Origin: JAYFQE01 sp034927345
GTDB taxonomy: Bacteria > Bacillota > Clostridia > Saccharofermentanales > UBA5734
Assembly: GCA_034927345.1 (NCBI GenBank)
Contig: JAYFQE010000002.1
Location: 124,001-188,000 of the forward strand
Length of the DNA: 64,000 bases
Reading direction: 5' to 3'
Position numbers and translations under genes: made by a program. Position 1 is the first letter of the stretch, and each line of letters begins with the position of its first letter. Under the pieces are notes generated by a model that was not told where the DNA came from, did no database searches, and saw only the letters and a list, made by a program, of their open reading frames with translations. Positions 35,521 through 44,828 of the stretch are shown here, in pieces.

Positions 35521-36369
35521 ATGAGAGTATTAGTAACAGGTTATAACGGGCAACTGGGATATGATGTCATCAAGCGGCTGACTGCCCGCGGTATCGAATG
35601 TAAGGGCGTGGATATCGATGATTTTGATTTGACCGATGCTCAGGCGACAGAAGCATATATCAAAACCTATGCTCCGACCGATGTCATTCACTGCGCTGCT
35701 TATACCGCGGTGGATCGTGCGGAAGAAACGAAAGAACTCTGTTATGCGGTCAATGTCAACGGAACGGAAAACGTTGCGCAGGCCTGCAAGCATGTTCATG
35801 CCCGGATGGTCTACATCAGTACAGACTATGTTTTTTCCGGCGAGGGAGATGCTCCGTTTGAAGTAGACGCGCCTAAAGCTCCCCAAAGTCAATATGGCCT
35901 GACCAAATTACTAGGCGAAGAAAAAGTCAAAGCCTATCTGAACCAATATTTTATTATCCGCATATCCTGGGTGTTTGGCGTTAACGGCAAGAATTTTATC
36001 AAGACCATGTTGCGTTTAGGTGCTGAAAAAAGTGAGTTGACTGTCGTTAATGACCAAATCGGTTCGCCAACCTATACCTATGATTTAGCGATCCTCATTG
36101 CCGATCTGATTGCTACAGATCATTATGGCACTTATCACGCCACCAACGAAGGTTATTGTAGCTGGTATGAATTTGCCTGTGCCATTATGAAGGAAGCCGG
36201 CCTGCCGATGGTGATAAAACCGGTTACTTCGGACCAATATCCTGCTAAGGCTGTTCGTCCGAAAAATTCGCGTCTATCAAAAGCCAGTCTTGATCAGATC
36301 GGTTTGGCTCGGCTGCCATCCTGGCAGGATGCGCTCAAACGGTATCTGGTTGAGTTAAAAGAACGCTGA
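35521..36369 (+). CDS. rmlD: dTDP-4-dehydrorhamnose reductase
   Basis: About 282 residues: VLVTGYNGQLGYDV, HCAAYTAVDRAEE, YISTDYVFSGEGDAPF, YGLTKLLGEE (YxxxK), RISWVFG and RPKNSRLSK. Final step to dTDP-L-rhamnose. The frame opens with a TTG at 35515, but the ATG at 35521 fits the GAAGG site upstream. Confidence 0.96.
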   Translation: MRVLVTGYNGQLGYDVIKRLTARGIECKGVDIDDFDLTDAQATEAYIKTYAPTDVIHCAAYTAVDRAEETKELCYAVNVNGTENVAQACKHVHARMVYISTDYVFSGEGDAPFEVDAPKAPQSQYGLTKLLGEEKVKAYLNQYFIIRISWVFGVNGKNFIKTMLRLGAEKSELTVVNDQIGSPTYTYDLAILIADLIATDHYGTYHATNEGYCSWYEFACAIMKEAGLPMVIKPVTSDQYPAKAVRPKNSRLSKASLDQIGLARLPSWQDALKRYLVELKER

Positions 36370-36374
36370 GTTCA

Positions 36375-37250
36375 ATGAATACAAAAGCTGTATCTGCAGA
36401 ACCGGCGACAGGATGTATCATTGTCCTTTATAATAAGGTATGCGATTGTATATCATCTTTACAGACGCTTCTCCATGACTGTTCTGGCGTTCTTCAATTT
36501 TGCGTTGCGGATAACAGCACCGATGGGGCGATAAAAGGCAAAAATGAGGCCTGGTGTTTTCAACATCATGTCCTCTATATCGACATGGCAGGCAATAAGG
36601 GCTTGTCGAAAGCATATAACCGCGCGTTGAACCTTGTAGCCAGCCAATGGGGCTGGATAGTCTTACTCGATGACGATACGCTAATAACAACCGAATATTT
36701 TAAACAGCTCAATCAATATAGAGTCATGTATCCTGAAACAGACATATTTCTGCCGCTGGTTTATGATCAAAAAGGTTTGTTGTCGCCATGCCTGATTCGC
36801 CATGGCCGATTCACCCGTTTGACAAGACGGGACCTGGACCGTTCCGTCCTCCGGCATGGACCTGGCCGGCTTTCTGCCATTAATAGCGGCTTAGCCATAA
36901 AAGCGGCCTGTTTTAAGGATTATCGATATGATGAACACTTGTTTTTAGATTGTATTGACCATTTGTTCCTTTCAGAAATGAAAACCGCAAAAGCGCAGAT
37001 AAACCTGCTGGATATTCATTTACAGCATGACTTTGCCGATAATTTAGCCAATAAAGACGAAGCGCTCAAGCGGTTTAAAATATATGCCTGTGATTATCAG
37101 TATTTTTGCAGTAAAATTGATTTACCGCGTTTATATTGCCGATTCCTTTTAATTTGCCGGGCCATAAAGTTAAGCCTTAAATATAAGAACGTAACATTTA
37201 TATCAGTACTTCGGGGATGCAAATCTCCCGGACAACTTCTGCGAGGTTAA
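36375..37250 (+). CDS. Family 2 glycosyltransferase, rhamnosyltransferase-like
   Basis: 291 residues: CIIVLYNKVCDCISSL, VADNSTDG, NKGLSKAYNRAL, LLDDDTLIT as the metal site, and a SAINSGLAI loop. Resembles rhamnosyltransferases of the RfbN/WbbL kind, consistent with its place five bases after rmlD. The acceptor is unknown. The ribosome site is weak, so translation may depend on coupling with rmlD. Confidence 0.8.
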   Translation: MNTKAVSAEPATGCIIVLYNKVCDCISSLQTLLHDCSGVLQFCVADNSTDGAIKGKNEAWCFQHHVLYIDMAGNKGLSKAYNRALNLVASQWGWIVLLDDDTLITTEYFKQLNQYRVMYPETDIFLPLVYDQKGLLSPCLIRHGRFTRLTRRDLDRSVLRHGPGRLSAINSGLAIKAACFKDYRYDEHLFLDCIDHLFLSEMKTAKAQINLLDIHLQHDFADNLANKDEALKRFKIYACDYQYFCSKIDLPRLYCRFLLICRAIKLSLKYKNVTFISVLRGCKSPGQLLRG

Positions 37251-37252
37251 AT

Positions 37253-38686
37253 ATGCAGCTGCTTGATGAATCGTCGAAATCAAGAAAAATCGAACTCACT
37301 TTTATTAAGCTGGCCTTGATCTTTGGCATATTATTTGTATTCTTAACGCCGCCGATGCAATCGCCGGATGAAGACAGCCATTACAGGAAAAGTGTCTCGA
37401 TAGCTTTCGGATATCTGCTGCCGCAAGGCACAACGGGTTCCGCAACCATGAAAATACCAAAAGCAGCGTTGGATTTTGCCAGCGCCTATAATGGACTGAT
37501 CGGAAATATGGACCAAAAGTACACCTTTTCGCAAATGGTCTTTTCGAATTGGCTGCCGGCCGATTGGAGTCAGGTTGTTGATGTGCCTTATTCAACAGCC
37601 GAAAGTTGTTTCATCCTGCATCTGCCCCAGGCAGCCGGCATGGTAATCGGCCGTTTATTGTCATTTGTTCTTGGCAAAAACAGTTTTACGCCCATTACGG
37701 CAATGTATATGGGGCGTTTGGGTAATTTGCTGTTTTACATCTTTTTAATTACGCTGGCAATAAAGCTGTCTCCGGTTTATAAAAGACTGATCTTTGCAGC
37801 AGGACTATTGCCGACGATGCTGTTTCTGGCTTCAACGGAGAGTTATGATGTCTTTGCTTATGGCGGCGTAACTTTATTGATCGCCTATATATTAAATCTT
37901 TGGCATAATAAAAAAATCGCCAATATATCATACAAAGAACATTTGATCCTTGCATTCATCGCTCTACTGATTGTACTGGGAAAATTCGTTTATATTCCCG
38001 CGATTTTATTAGCCTTATTTATTCCGAGCAGCAAATACCGTTCCCTGAAAAATAAAATCCTGTGCAATGTATTAACAGGCGGTGTCATTCTGGCCTTATA
38101 TCTGTTGTTTAAAACCGTTAATGGAATTTATCTTAACGCTGCTGCCGGCGGAGCGAGCCAATCCAGCCAGCAGGTCGCTTTTATTCTGGCCAATCCTTTT
38201 CAATTTATCTGGATCGTCTTAAGGACGATAAAAAATATGGCTTTCCTGTATCTGAAAAATGGATTAGCAACCCTGGGGGCCATAGACACCAACTTCCCTT
38301 CGATTATTGTAATCTTTGTTATTTTCTATCTATTGTTCATGATCTTGGCCGACGGGCTTCATTCCGTAAACAACGGCATCGGGTATCGCCTCGCCATCTT
38401 GGCTATGACTCTGGGCATTGTTGGTCTGATTGAAGCGGCCTTATATGTCAGCTGGACTTCTTTGCCGCAATATGGCGGCGTTGGCGCGCCCATCGTGGAC
38501 GGCGTGCAAGGCAGATATTTTTTACCGTTGATACCAATCTTTGCCCAATTGTTTTCTTTTAAACCATCCGGAAACAAAATCCGTGAGAAACTGGACAATA
38601 TGGCAGAAACAATCTATGTTCCGTGCAGTAAATTTTTCCTGGCAGCATCCGGCTTTATCTTGCTGCTGAGATACTGGGTCGGGTAA
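37253..38686 (+). CDS. DUF2142-like polytopic membrane protein
   Basis: About 477 residues with around 11 membrane helices. The first outer loop holds TPPMQSPDEDSHYRKS, the acidic PDE-H motif characteristic of DUF2142, a family related to GT-C enzymes by layout and common in surface-polysaccharide clusters. It may transfer a sugar or act as polymerase outside the membrane; function is not established. GAGG six bases upstream marks the ATG at 37253, three bases after the previous stop; the open frame extends back to 37217. Confidence 0.72.
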   Translation: MQLLDESSKSRKIELTFIKLALIFGILFVFLTPPMQSPDEDSHYRKSVSIAFGYLLPQGTTGSATMKIPKAALDFASAYNGLIGNMDQKYTFSQMVFSNWLPADWSQVVDVPYSTAESCFILHLPQAAGMVIGRLLSFVLGKNSFTPITAMYMGRLGNLLFYIFLITLAIKLSPVYKRLIFAAGLLPTMLFLASTESYDVFAYGGVTLLIAYILNLWHNKKIANISYKEHLILAFIALLIVLGKFVYIPAILLALFIPSSKYRSLKNKILCNVLTGGVILALYLLFKTVNGIYLNAAAGGASQSSQQVAFILANPFQFIWIVLRTIKNMAFLYLKNGLATLGAIDTNFPSIIVIFVIFYLLFMILADGLHSVNNGIGYRLAILAMTLGIVGLIEAALYVSWTSLPQYGGVGAPIVDGVQGRYFLPLIPIFAQLFSFKPSGNKIREKLDNMAETIYVPCSKFFLAASGFILLLRYWVG

Positions 38687-38719
38687 TGATTAACTTCGGT
38701 TATTGATGGGGGTTCATGA

Positions 38720-39493
38720 ATGAAATATATCGCCAATTTCCTAAAATATAAGTATTTGCTGCATGAATTGGTATCGCGGGATATCAAAACAAAGTACCGC
38801 CGTTCGGTCTTGGGACTGTTGTGGACTGTTTTGAACCCCATGCTGATGATGCTGGTTCTGACTTTTGTATTTTCGAAATTATTTCGGTTCGATATTGAAA
38901 ATTTCCCTGTCTATCTGCTTTGCGGACAACTAATCTTCAATTATTTTGCCGACTCTACAGCGAATGCCATGAATGCGATCATTTTTAATGCTTCACTCAT
39001 CAAGAAAGTCTATGTGCCGCATTATATGTTTCCATTATCGCGGGTGGCCTCGTCGCTCATCAGCATGCTGGCGTCGTATTGTGCCATGATTATTGTTATT
39101 TTGGTAACCAAAACGCCGCTTTACAACATGGTTCTGCTATCCTTTATCCCCATCGTGCTGGTTGCCTTGTTTTCAACCGGTGTCGGATTGTTTCTTTCCG
39201 CATTAGCCGTGCAGTTTCGGGATGTCGTTCATTTATATTCTGTCTTTCTGACGGCGTTAACTTATGTGACACCCGTTTTTTACCCGATATCCATTCTCCC
39301 GGAAAAGGTGAGAAGAGTTGTCGAAATGAATCCGATGACCGTCTACATCGAGATGTTTCGTGACCTGATGATGCATAATACTTTTCCTGACGCTTTTACT
39401 CTCGCAAAAGGTGTTATTTTTTGCATAGTGAGCCTGACTGTCGGCCTCTATGTATTTTATAAACGACACGATTCGTTTATTCTTTATATATAA
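38720..39493 (+). CDS. wzm: ABC transporter permease for polysaccharide export (Wzm type)
   Basis: 257 residues with six membrane helices. Motifs DIKTKYRRSVLGLLWTVLNPM near the start and LTYVTPVFYP near the end identify the ABC-2 polysaccharide/teichoic acid exporter family. Forms a channel with the ATPase encoded next and exports a finished lipid-linked glycan. GGGGGT lies upstream of the ATG. The stop shares a base with the open frame of the ATPase gene. Confidence 0.93.
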   Translation: MKYIANFLKYKYLLHELVSRDIKTKYRRSVLGLLWTVLNPMLMMLVLTFVFSKLFRFDIENFPVYLLCGQLIFNYFADSTANAMNAIIFNASLIKKVYVPHYMFPLSRVASSLISMLASYCAMIIVILVTKTPLYNMVLLSFIPIVLVALFSTGVGLFLSALAVQFRDVVHLYSVFLTALTYVTPVFYPISILPEKVRRVVEMNPMTVYIEMFRDLMMHNTFPDAFTLAKGVIFCIVSLTVGLYVFYKRHDSFILYI

Positions 39494-39510
39494 TGAGGGA
39501 GGCCAACAGA

Positions 39511-40242
39511 GTGCCAGATATTATTCTTGATGTAAATAATGTATCGATGAAATTTAATCTTTCGAGAGAACGGGTTGACAGCTTGAAAGAGTATTTCATT
39601 AAGTACATAAAAGGGAAGATCAAGTTCGATGAGTTTTGGGCTTTAAGGGACATCAGTTTCACTTTAAATAAAGGTGAATCCCTCGGACTTGTGGGTTTGA
39701 ACGGATCAGGTAAAAGTACTTTACTGAAGGTCATTGCCGGCGTTTTGAAGCCGACCACCGGATATGCGCATGTATTCGGGTCTGTCGCCCCTCTGATAGA
39801 ACTGGGCGCCGGCTTTGACATGGATTTGACGGCGCGGGAAAACATCTATCTCAACGGCGCTATCCTAGGTTATTCACACAAGGAATTGGATGAGTGCTTT
39901 GACGACATCATTCAGTTTTCTGAACTATACGAATTTATCGATGTACCTCTGAAAAATTACTCGTCAGGCATGATAGCCCGACTGGCTTTTTCTATAGCCA
40001 CAATAAAGAAACCGGATATCTTGATTGTTGATGAAGTTTTAGCGGTCGGCGATTTCCATTTTCAACAGAAATGTGAACAACGGATTAAAAATATGATCAC
40101 CCAAGATACCACAATTCTTTTTGTATCGCATAGCATTGAACAGGTGCGCAAGCTTTGCAGCCAGGTGATCTGGCTGGAGAAGGGATCGATAAAAATGCAC
40201 GGGCTGACGGAGGAAGTATGCAATGCCTATAACCAATCATAA
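39511..40242 (+). CDS. wzt: ABC transporter ATP-binding protein for polysaccharide export (Wzt type, short)
   Basis: About 243 residues: Walker A GLNGSGKSTLL, signature YSSGMIARLAF, Walker B ILIVDEVLAVGD, H-loop FVSHS, plus the Wzt-typical LIELGAGFD. The protein stops right after the nucleotide-binding domain, so it lacks the C-terminal carbohydrate-binding domain that some Wzt proteins use to read a terminal modification. The start is GTG at 39511 with GAGGGAGG eight bases upstream; the ATG at 39493 overlaps the permease stop. The end overlaps the next gene by 20 bases. Confidence 0.92.
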   Translation: MPDIILDVNNVSMKFNLSRERVDSLKEYFIKYIKGKIKFDEFWALRDISFTLNKGESLGLVGLNGSGKSTLLKVIAGVLKPTTGYAHVFGSVAPLIELGAGFDMDLTARENIYLNGAILGYSHKELDECFDDIIQFSELYEFIDVPLKNYSSGMIARLAFSIATIKKPDILIVDEVLAVGDFHFQQKCEQRIKNMITQDTTILFVSHSIEQVRKLCSQVIWLEKGSIKMHGLTEEVCNAYNQS

Positions 40243-40843
40243 AATAAAACGGAGCCGTTTGATCTTATCTATAGTCGGCATTTTGGCATTTTGTATTTTT
40301 GCTTATTTCTATGCGCATGTTGAACGTTCTACCGTAAACTATACCAAAAATCAGAACGCGGTAAGCACAACGGGTGAAATAGATCAATCAGTCACAATCG
40401 AACAGGCGTTTGTAGCTGATAAAGAAGGATTTTGCGGTATATCGCTCCTGTTTGGCACCTATGACCGCAGTAATACATCATCAATTGCCATATCTATCCT
40501 GGACGAACAGAGTCAAAACGTTTATCAGAAAGAAATCAACACGGCTGATTTGAAAGATAACGCTGAATATCGTCTGGATTTTTCACCGATGACACAAAGC
40601 AGTGGCAAATCTTTTCTGTTGGTCATTTCAACTCCTGATGCTAAAGAAGGCAACGCCATAGCGATCTATACTTATCCGGATACCGAGGGAAACAAAGCTT
40701 ATCTGCGTAATAAGAATACGACCGCCGACGTCCTGGCGTTAAAGACCTATTATCAGTATTTTGATTATCAGACCATCATTGTGCTGGTTTATTTTGCTCT
40801 AGTCATCATTGCTTTTATAACTTACATATATAAATATATATGA
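40223..40843 (+). CDS. Membrane-anchored protein of unknown function
   Basis: 206 residues: basic N-terminus, a helix (about 12-30), an outer domain of roughly 135 residues with beta-type sequence, and a second helix near the C-terminus (IIVLVYFALVIIAFITY). I do not recognise a family. The outer domain could be a carbohydrate-binding beta sandwich, which is an inference only. It overlaps wzt upstream (20 bases) and a glycosyltransferase downstream (ATGA), so it belongs to the export/assembly operon. Confidence 0.7.
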   Translation: MPITNHKIKRSRLILSIVGILAFCIFAYFYAHVERSTVNYTKNQNAVSTTGEIDQSVTIEQAFVADKEGFCGISLLFGTYDRSNTSSIAISILDEQSQNVYQKEINTADLKDNAEYRLDFSPMTQSSGKSFLLVISTPDAKEGNAIAIYTYPDTEGNKAYLRNKNTTADVLALKTYYQYFDYQTIIVLVYFALVIIAFITYIYKYI

Positions 40844-42597
40844 ACAGTGACATGAACAGCAAAGTAAGAATTATGAATATAAAAATAAAAAAAGTTATGG
40901 ATATGATGATCTATACTTTGGTCTATTATTTGTCGGTTAAAATTCATCGTCCGCTTAAATCACTTTTTTCATCGTCCGCACGGCTTAGCGCTTCACCCGA
41001 CCTTTTCTTTGACATCATCATACCGGTTTATAAAGTAAACCGGCGCATGCTCCGGCATACCCTGCAGTCTGTCAAGAGGCAGCGTTATCAGAACTGGCAG
41101 GCTATCCTGATCGACGCCAATGTGGATCGATCCTATCTTGACCCGCTTTATAAACGATATGAACAGGACAAGCGGTTTACGATCCTTCATCTTGATGAAA
41201 ATAAAGGCATTTCCGGCAATACCAATATCGGATTGACGCACATTTCCGGCCAGTATGTCGTCTTTGTCGACCAGGACGACCTTCTGGACCTCAATGCTTT
41301 ACAAATTATAGCCCATACGATCATCAAACATGATAATCCGGATTTACTGTATACGGACGAAGATAAAATAATCGGATATACAGGTCTTCACCTGACGCCT
41401 CATTTTAAGCCGGACTGGAATCCGGAACTGCTTTTATCCCGCAACTACATCACTCATTTGGCTATCTATAAAAGAGAGTTGATCCAAAGAACAGGAATCT
41501 TGTCTTCCGAATGTGATGGCAGTCAAGATTATGATTATGTACTCAGAGCATCTGAAAAAGCCGGATCGATTATTCATATACCGCAGGTGCTATATCATTG
41601 GCGGATTCACCGATTATCATCGGCACGGAAAAGCACAGTAAAAACTTATACGGTTGAAGCTGGACGATTAGCCTTGGAACGCTGCTATACACGGCGGAAC
41701 ATTAATGTCGTCATTGCCTGCGATCCGTATTATCCGGGCTTATATCATACTTTATACCAAGATGATGCAGCCTTAAAGATCAGCTTGATTTTATTGCCGG
41801 ATTCATCATTAACACAAGAACATGTTTTCCGACTGCTCGATCATGGAGCAGCCGGAGCATCTGAGATCATTATACCAGATCATTTTTTCAATGATGAACA
41901 AAAAATATTGATTGAAAAGCGGTATCAAAAGTCCGGAGCGACCGTTCTCTGGGATTCATATGCACAGGATCGTTCCACTGCCGATCAGTACAACCATTTG
42001 GCAGCAAAAGCATCATGTGATTTATTTCTTTTCATGTCGGCCGGTTTACGACCGGAATCGCCTGAATGGATGCAAAAACTGGCAAACGAAGCGATACGCG
42101 ATAAAGCTGGATTTGTCGCGCCGCTGATAACAGGAAATGAGAATAAGATTCAGGGACCGGCTCTGGCTGTAGACCGGAACAGGGGAGTCATGTATCTTTT
42201 CAATAATGCCGATGCGGATGATTATGGTTACTTTGCCAGAATGAAATCGATACAGGATGTGACGGCGTTTACAGATGGCTGCTTGATGATTCGCCGATCA
42301 ATTTTCTACGAAATCAATCAATTCAGCCAAAGTGATGCTTCGACCATGATCATAACGGCACTTCAGGGCAATAGCCATGGTTATAAAAATATATTAGTGC
42401 CTCAAGTACGCATGAAACTTGAAAACAGCGAACCCGGCATAGAAGAGAAAAAACAGCCAAAAAAAGAAGCATTGGCGGTATTACCAGGCGCCGATGATTT
42501 AATTTATCAACATGATCCTTATTATCCATCCGTTTTTTCTAAAAACGGGCAATTTGCCTTTTCCTGGAACAGAGTCTATCGGCAATTCATATCGTAA
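40840..42597 (+). CDS. Large family 2 glycosyltransferase, probably two-domain
   Basis: 585 residues. After a basic N-terminal stretch, a GT-A domain begins near residue 58 (DIIIPVYKVNRRMLRHTLQSV), with FVDQDDLLD as metal site, YTDEDKI, HFKPDWNPELLLSRNYI, and GSQDYDYVLRASE ... VLYHWR. This motif set is typical of O-antigen/rhamnan glycosyltransferases that carry a second, weaker GT-like domain at the C-terminus, here about residues 320-560. The donor is probably a rhamnose nucleotide given the locus, but this is inferred. Confidence 0.85.
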   Translation: MNSDMNSKVRIMNIKIKKVMDMMIYTLVYYLSVKIHRPLKSLFSSSARLSASPDLFFDIIIPVYKVNRRMLRHTLQSVKRQRYQNWQAILIDANVDRSYLDPLYKRYEQDKRFTILHLDENKGISGNTNIGLTHISGQYVVFVDQDDLLDLNALQIIAHTIIKHDNPDLLYTDEDKIIGYTGLHLTPHFKPDWNPELLLSRNYITHLAIYKRELIQRTGILSSECDGSQDYDYVLRASEKAGSIIHIPQVLYHWRIHRLSSARKSTVKTYTVEAGRLALERCYTRRNINVVIACDPYYPGLYHTLYQDDAALKISLILLPDSSLTQEHVFRLLDHGAAGASEIIIPDHFFNDEQKILIEKRYQKSGATVLWDSYAQDRSTADQYNHLAAKASCDLFLFMSAGLRPESPEWMQKLANEAIRDKAGFVAPLITGNENKIQGPALAVDRNRGVMYLFNNADADDYGYFARMKSIQDVTAFTDGCLMIRRSIFYEINQFSQSDASTMIITALQGNSHGYKNILVPQVRMKLENSEPGIEEKKQPKKEALAVLPGADDLIYQHDPYYPSVFSKNGQFAFSWNRVYRQFIS

Positions 42598-42655
42598 TAT
42601 CAAAAAATGAACGATATCTGATATGATTATGTCAGTATTATATGGAGGTCATACA

Positions 42656-44821
42656 ATGAGTATTATTCACCTGATACATATGACAATAAAAGTCCTTCGA
42701 TATGAGGGCTTAAAAGGTGTTATAAAGCGGACTCTATTCCGACTGCACTTAAGGAAAAGCGACTGGATCTCCAAGAATTATAAAGATATCCTGTTCATTA
42801 ACGGATGCGCTTTGCCGCATCCGGCCCGCTATCGTGTAGATCATCAAATCGAGCAGCTCGAATTCATGGGCTTTTCCTGCGATCAGGTCTTTTATGAAGA
42901 AGTAAAGGAAGAACTATGCAAGTACTATCAGACCTTTATTATATTCCGCTGCCCTATAACCGAACCTATTCGGGAGTTCATAAAAAAGGCGCATGAACAA
43001 AATAAGACCTGTATTTACGATATCGACGATCTGGTTTTTGATGAACGCTATACCAACCAAAACAAATATGTTCAGGACATGCCGGCGGCAGATAAAAAAC
43101 TCTATAATGACGGCGTACATCGGATGCGTGAAACGATGCTTCTTTGTGATCATGCGATAACTACGACCAGTCGTTTGGCTACTGAAATGGCGCTCCTTAT
43201 CCCGTCTGTGTATATCAACCGGAATGTCGCATCGGAAAAAATGGTCCAAATATCCGACCGTGAATTAAAGCAGGTCAAACCGGCGGCGGAAAGGATCGTT
43301 TTAGGCTACTTTAGCGGAAGCATTACGCATAATGAAGATTTTGAATTGATTTTACCGGTAATCAGCCGAATCATGACGGAGTTTAAACAAGTTTACCTTC
43401 TGATCGTTGGCGAACTGACTGTTCCCAAAGAATTGGAGTCTTATAAAAAGCGGATCATCAATCGTCCTTTTATGGATTGGACCAAATTGCCGGGACTGAT
43501 TAGACAGGCGGATATCAACCTGGCTCCGTTGACTGAGAATTGTTTTAATGAAGCAAAGTCGGAAAACAAATGGGTAGAAGCCGCTTTGGTCAAGGTTCCG
43601 ACTGTCGCCAGCGATATAGGCGCTTTTGCCGAATGCATTGATTCGGGGAAAACCGGCCTTCTATGCCGGACCGGCGATGATTGGTATCAGGCCCTGGTCA
43701 GCCTGATCAAGGATACGGAACTGCGAAAGAATATTGCCGACAACGCCTGGCAAAAAGTCCGTAAGGAGCATGTAACCGCTTATACGGGTTATGGTCTGGC
43801 TGAATTTATTAAAAAAGTTAAACCGCCGACAGCTGCATTTATCTTACCGTCAACCAATGTCAGCGGCGGCGTTAATGTTGCCGTCCGACATGCATCCATA
43901 CTTAAAGAACAAGGTTATTCTGTCGTCCTCATATCGGAAGACATTAATGAAGATAATTTAAGCATACCGGAAGGCGAATTCGATGTTATATCGAATAAAC
44001 TAACCGCGATCCATGCTTATTTTACGCTGATGTCGGCAACTTTATGGTCGACAGTATCGTTCTTGTCTGTTTATCCTAAAGTTGGTAAGAAATTTTACCT
44101 GGTGCAAGGTTTTGAAACAGATTTCTCACCCTTTGGAAATCCTTTCCGGATTTATGCCAATATAACTTATTGTTTATATCCGATGATATCCTACATAACG
44201 ATATCTAAATGGTGTCAGAATTGGTTGGACCAGAAATTTAAAATTCCGGCCCGGTATATTCCGAATGGTATCGACAAACAGCTGTTTGCGCCTGTAGAAC
44301 GCGAATTTAGTCAGAAAATCCGCATACTGATTGAAGGCAATTGTGACGATCCGATCAAAAACGTCGATGAAAGCTTTAAAATTGCCGAAAGATTGGATAA
44401 AAATCGTTATGAAATATGGTTTTTATCAAACAGCGGAACACCCAAAGAATGGTATTCAGTCGACCGGTTCTTTCATCGGATTCCTTACCGGGAAGTGCCC
44501 GACATCTATCGGCAATGCCACATCTTGATCAAATCCAGTCTTTTTGAGAGTTTTTCATATCCGCCGCTGGAGATGATGGCGACCGGCGGTTATGTGGTTG
44601 TATCGCCCAATGAAGGCAATGTCGAGTATCTTGTTGATGAGTATAACTGCTTAATGTATCAAAGCGGCGATATTGACACGGCCGTTCGCCAAATCGGCCG
44701 ATTTACTGATGATTCCAGTTTACGATCGATTATCAGGCAAAATGGTTTGAATACCGCCTCAAGCCGCGATTGGGCGAATATTTCCGAACAGATTTTTTCA
44801 TTATATCATGAGGGAGTATAA
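42656..44821 (+). CDS. Two-domain family 4 glycosyltransferase (fusion)
   Basis: About 721 residues forming two GT-B type units. The first (about 40-390) has CIYDIDDLVFDERY, YFSGSITHNEDFELI and TEN...EAKSENKWVEAALVKVPTVAS. The second (about 395-715) starts AAFILPSTNVSGGVNVAVRHA, as in WsaF-type rhamnosyltransferases, and ends SLFESFSYPPLEMMATGG. The protein may add two sugars in turn. The start is the ATG at 42656 with GGAGG just upstream; the frame is open from 42623. Confidence 0.82.
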   Translation: MSIIHLIHMTIKVLRYEGLKGVIKRTLFRLHLRKSDWISKNYKDILFINGCALPHPARYRVDHQIEQLEFMGFSCDQVFYEEVKEELCKYYQTFIIFRCPITEPIREFIKKAHEQNKTCIYDIDDLVFDERYTNQNKYVQDMPAADKKLYNDGVHRMRETMLLCDHAITTTSRLATEMALLIPSVYINRNVASEKMVQISDRELKQVKPAAERIVLGYFSGSITHNEDFELILPVISRIMTEFKQVYLLIVGELTVPKELESYKKRIINRPFMDWTKLPGLIRQADINLAPLTENCFNEAKSENKWVEAALVKVPTVASDIGAFAECIDSGKTGLLCRTGDDWYQALVSLIKDTELRKNIADNAWQKVRKEHVTAYTGYGLAEFIKKVKPPTAAFILPSTNVSGGVNVAVRHASILKEQGYSVVLISEDINEDNLSIPEGEFDVISNKLTAIHAYFTLMSATLWSTVSFLSVYPKVGKKFYLVQGFETDFSPFGNPFRIYANITYCLYPMISYITISKWCQNWLDQKFKIPARYIPNGIDKQLFAPVEREFSQKIRILIEGNCDDPIKNVDESFKIAERLDKNRYEIWFLSNSGTPKEWYSVDRFFHRIPYREVPDIYRQCHILIKSSLFESFSYPPLEMMATGGYVVVSPNEGNVEYLVDEYNCLMYQSGDIDTAVRQIGRFTDDSSLRSIIRQNGLNTASSRDWANISEQIFSLYHEGV

Positions 44822-44828
44822 GACAGCC

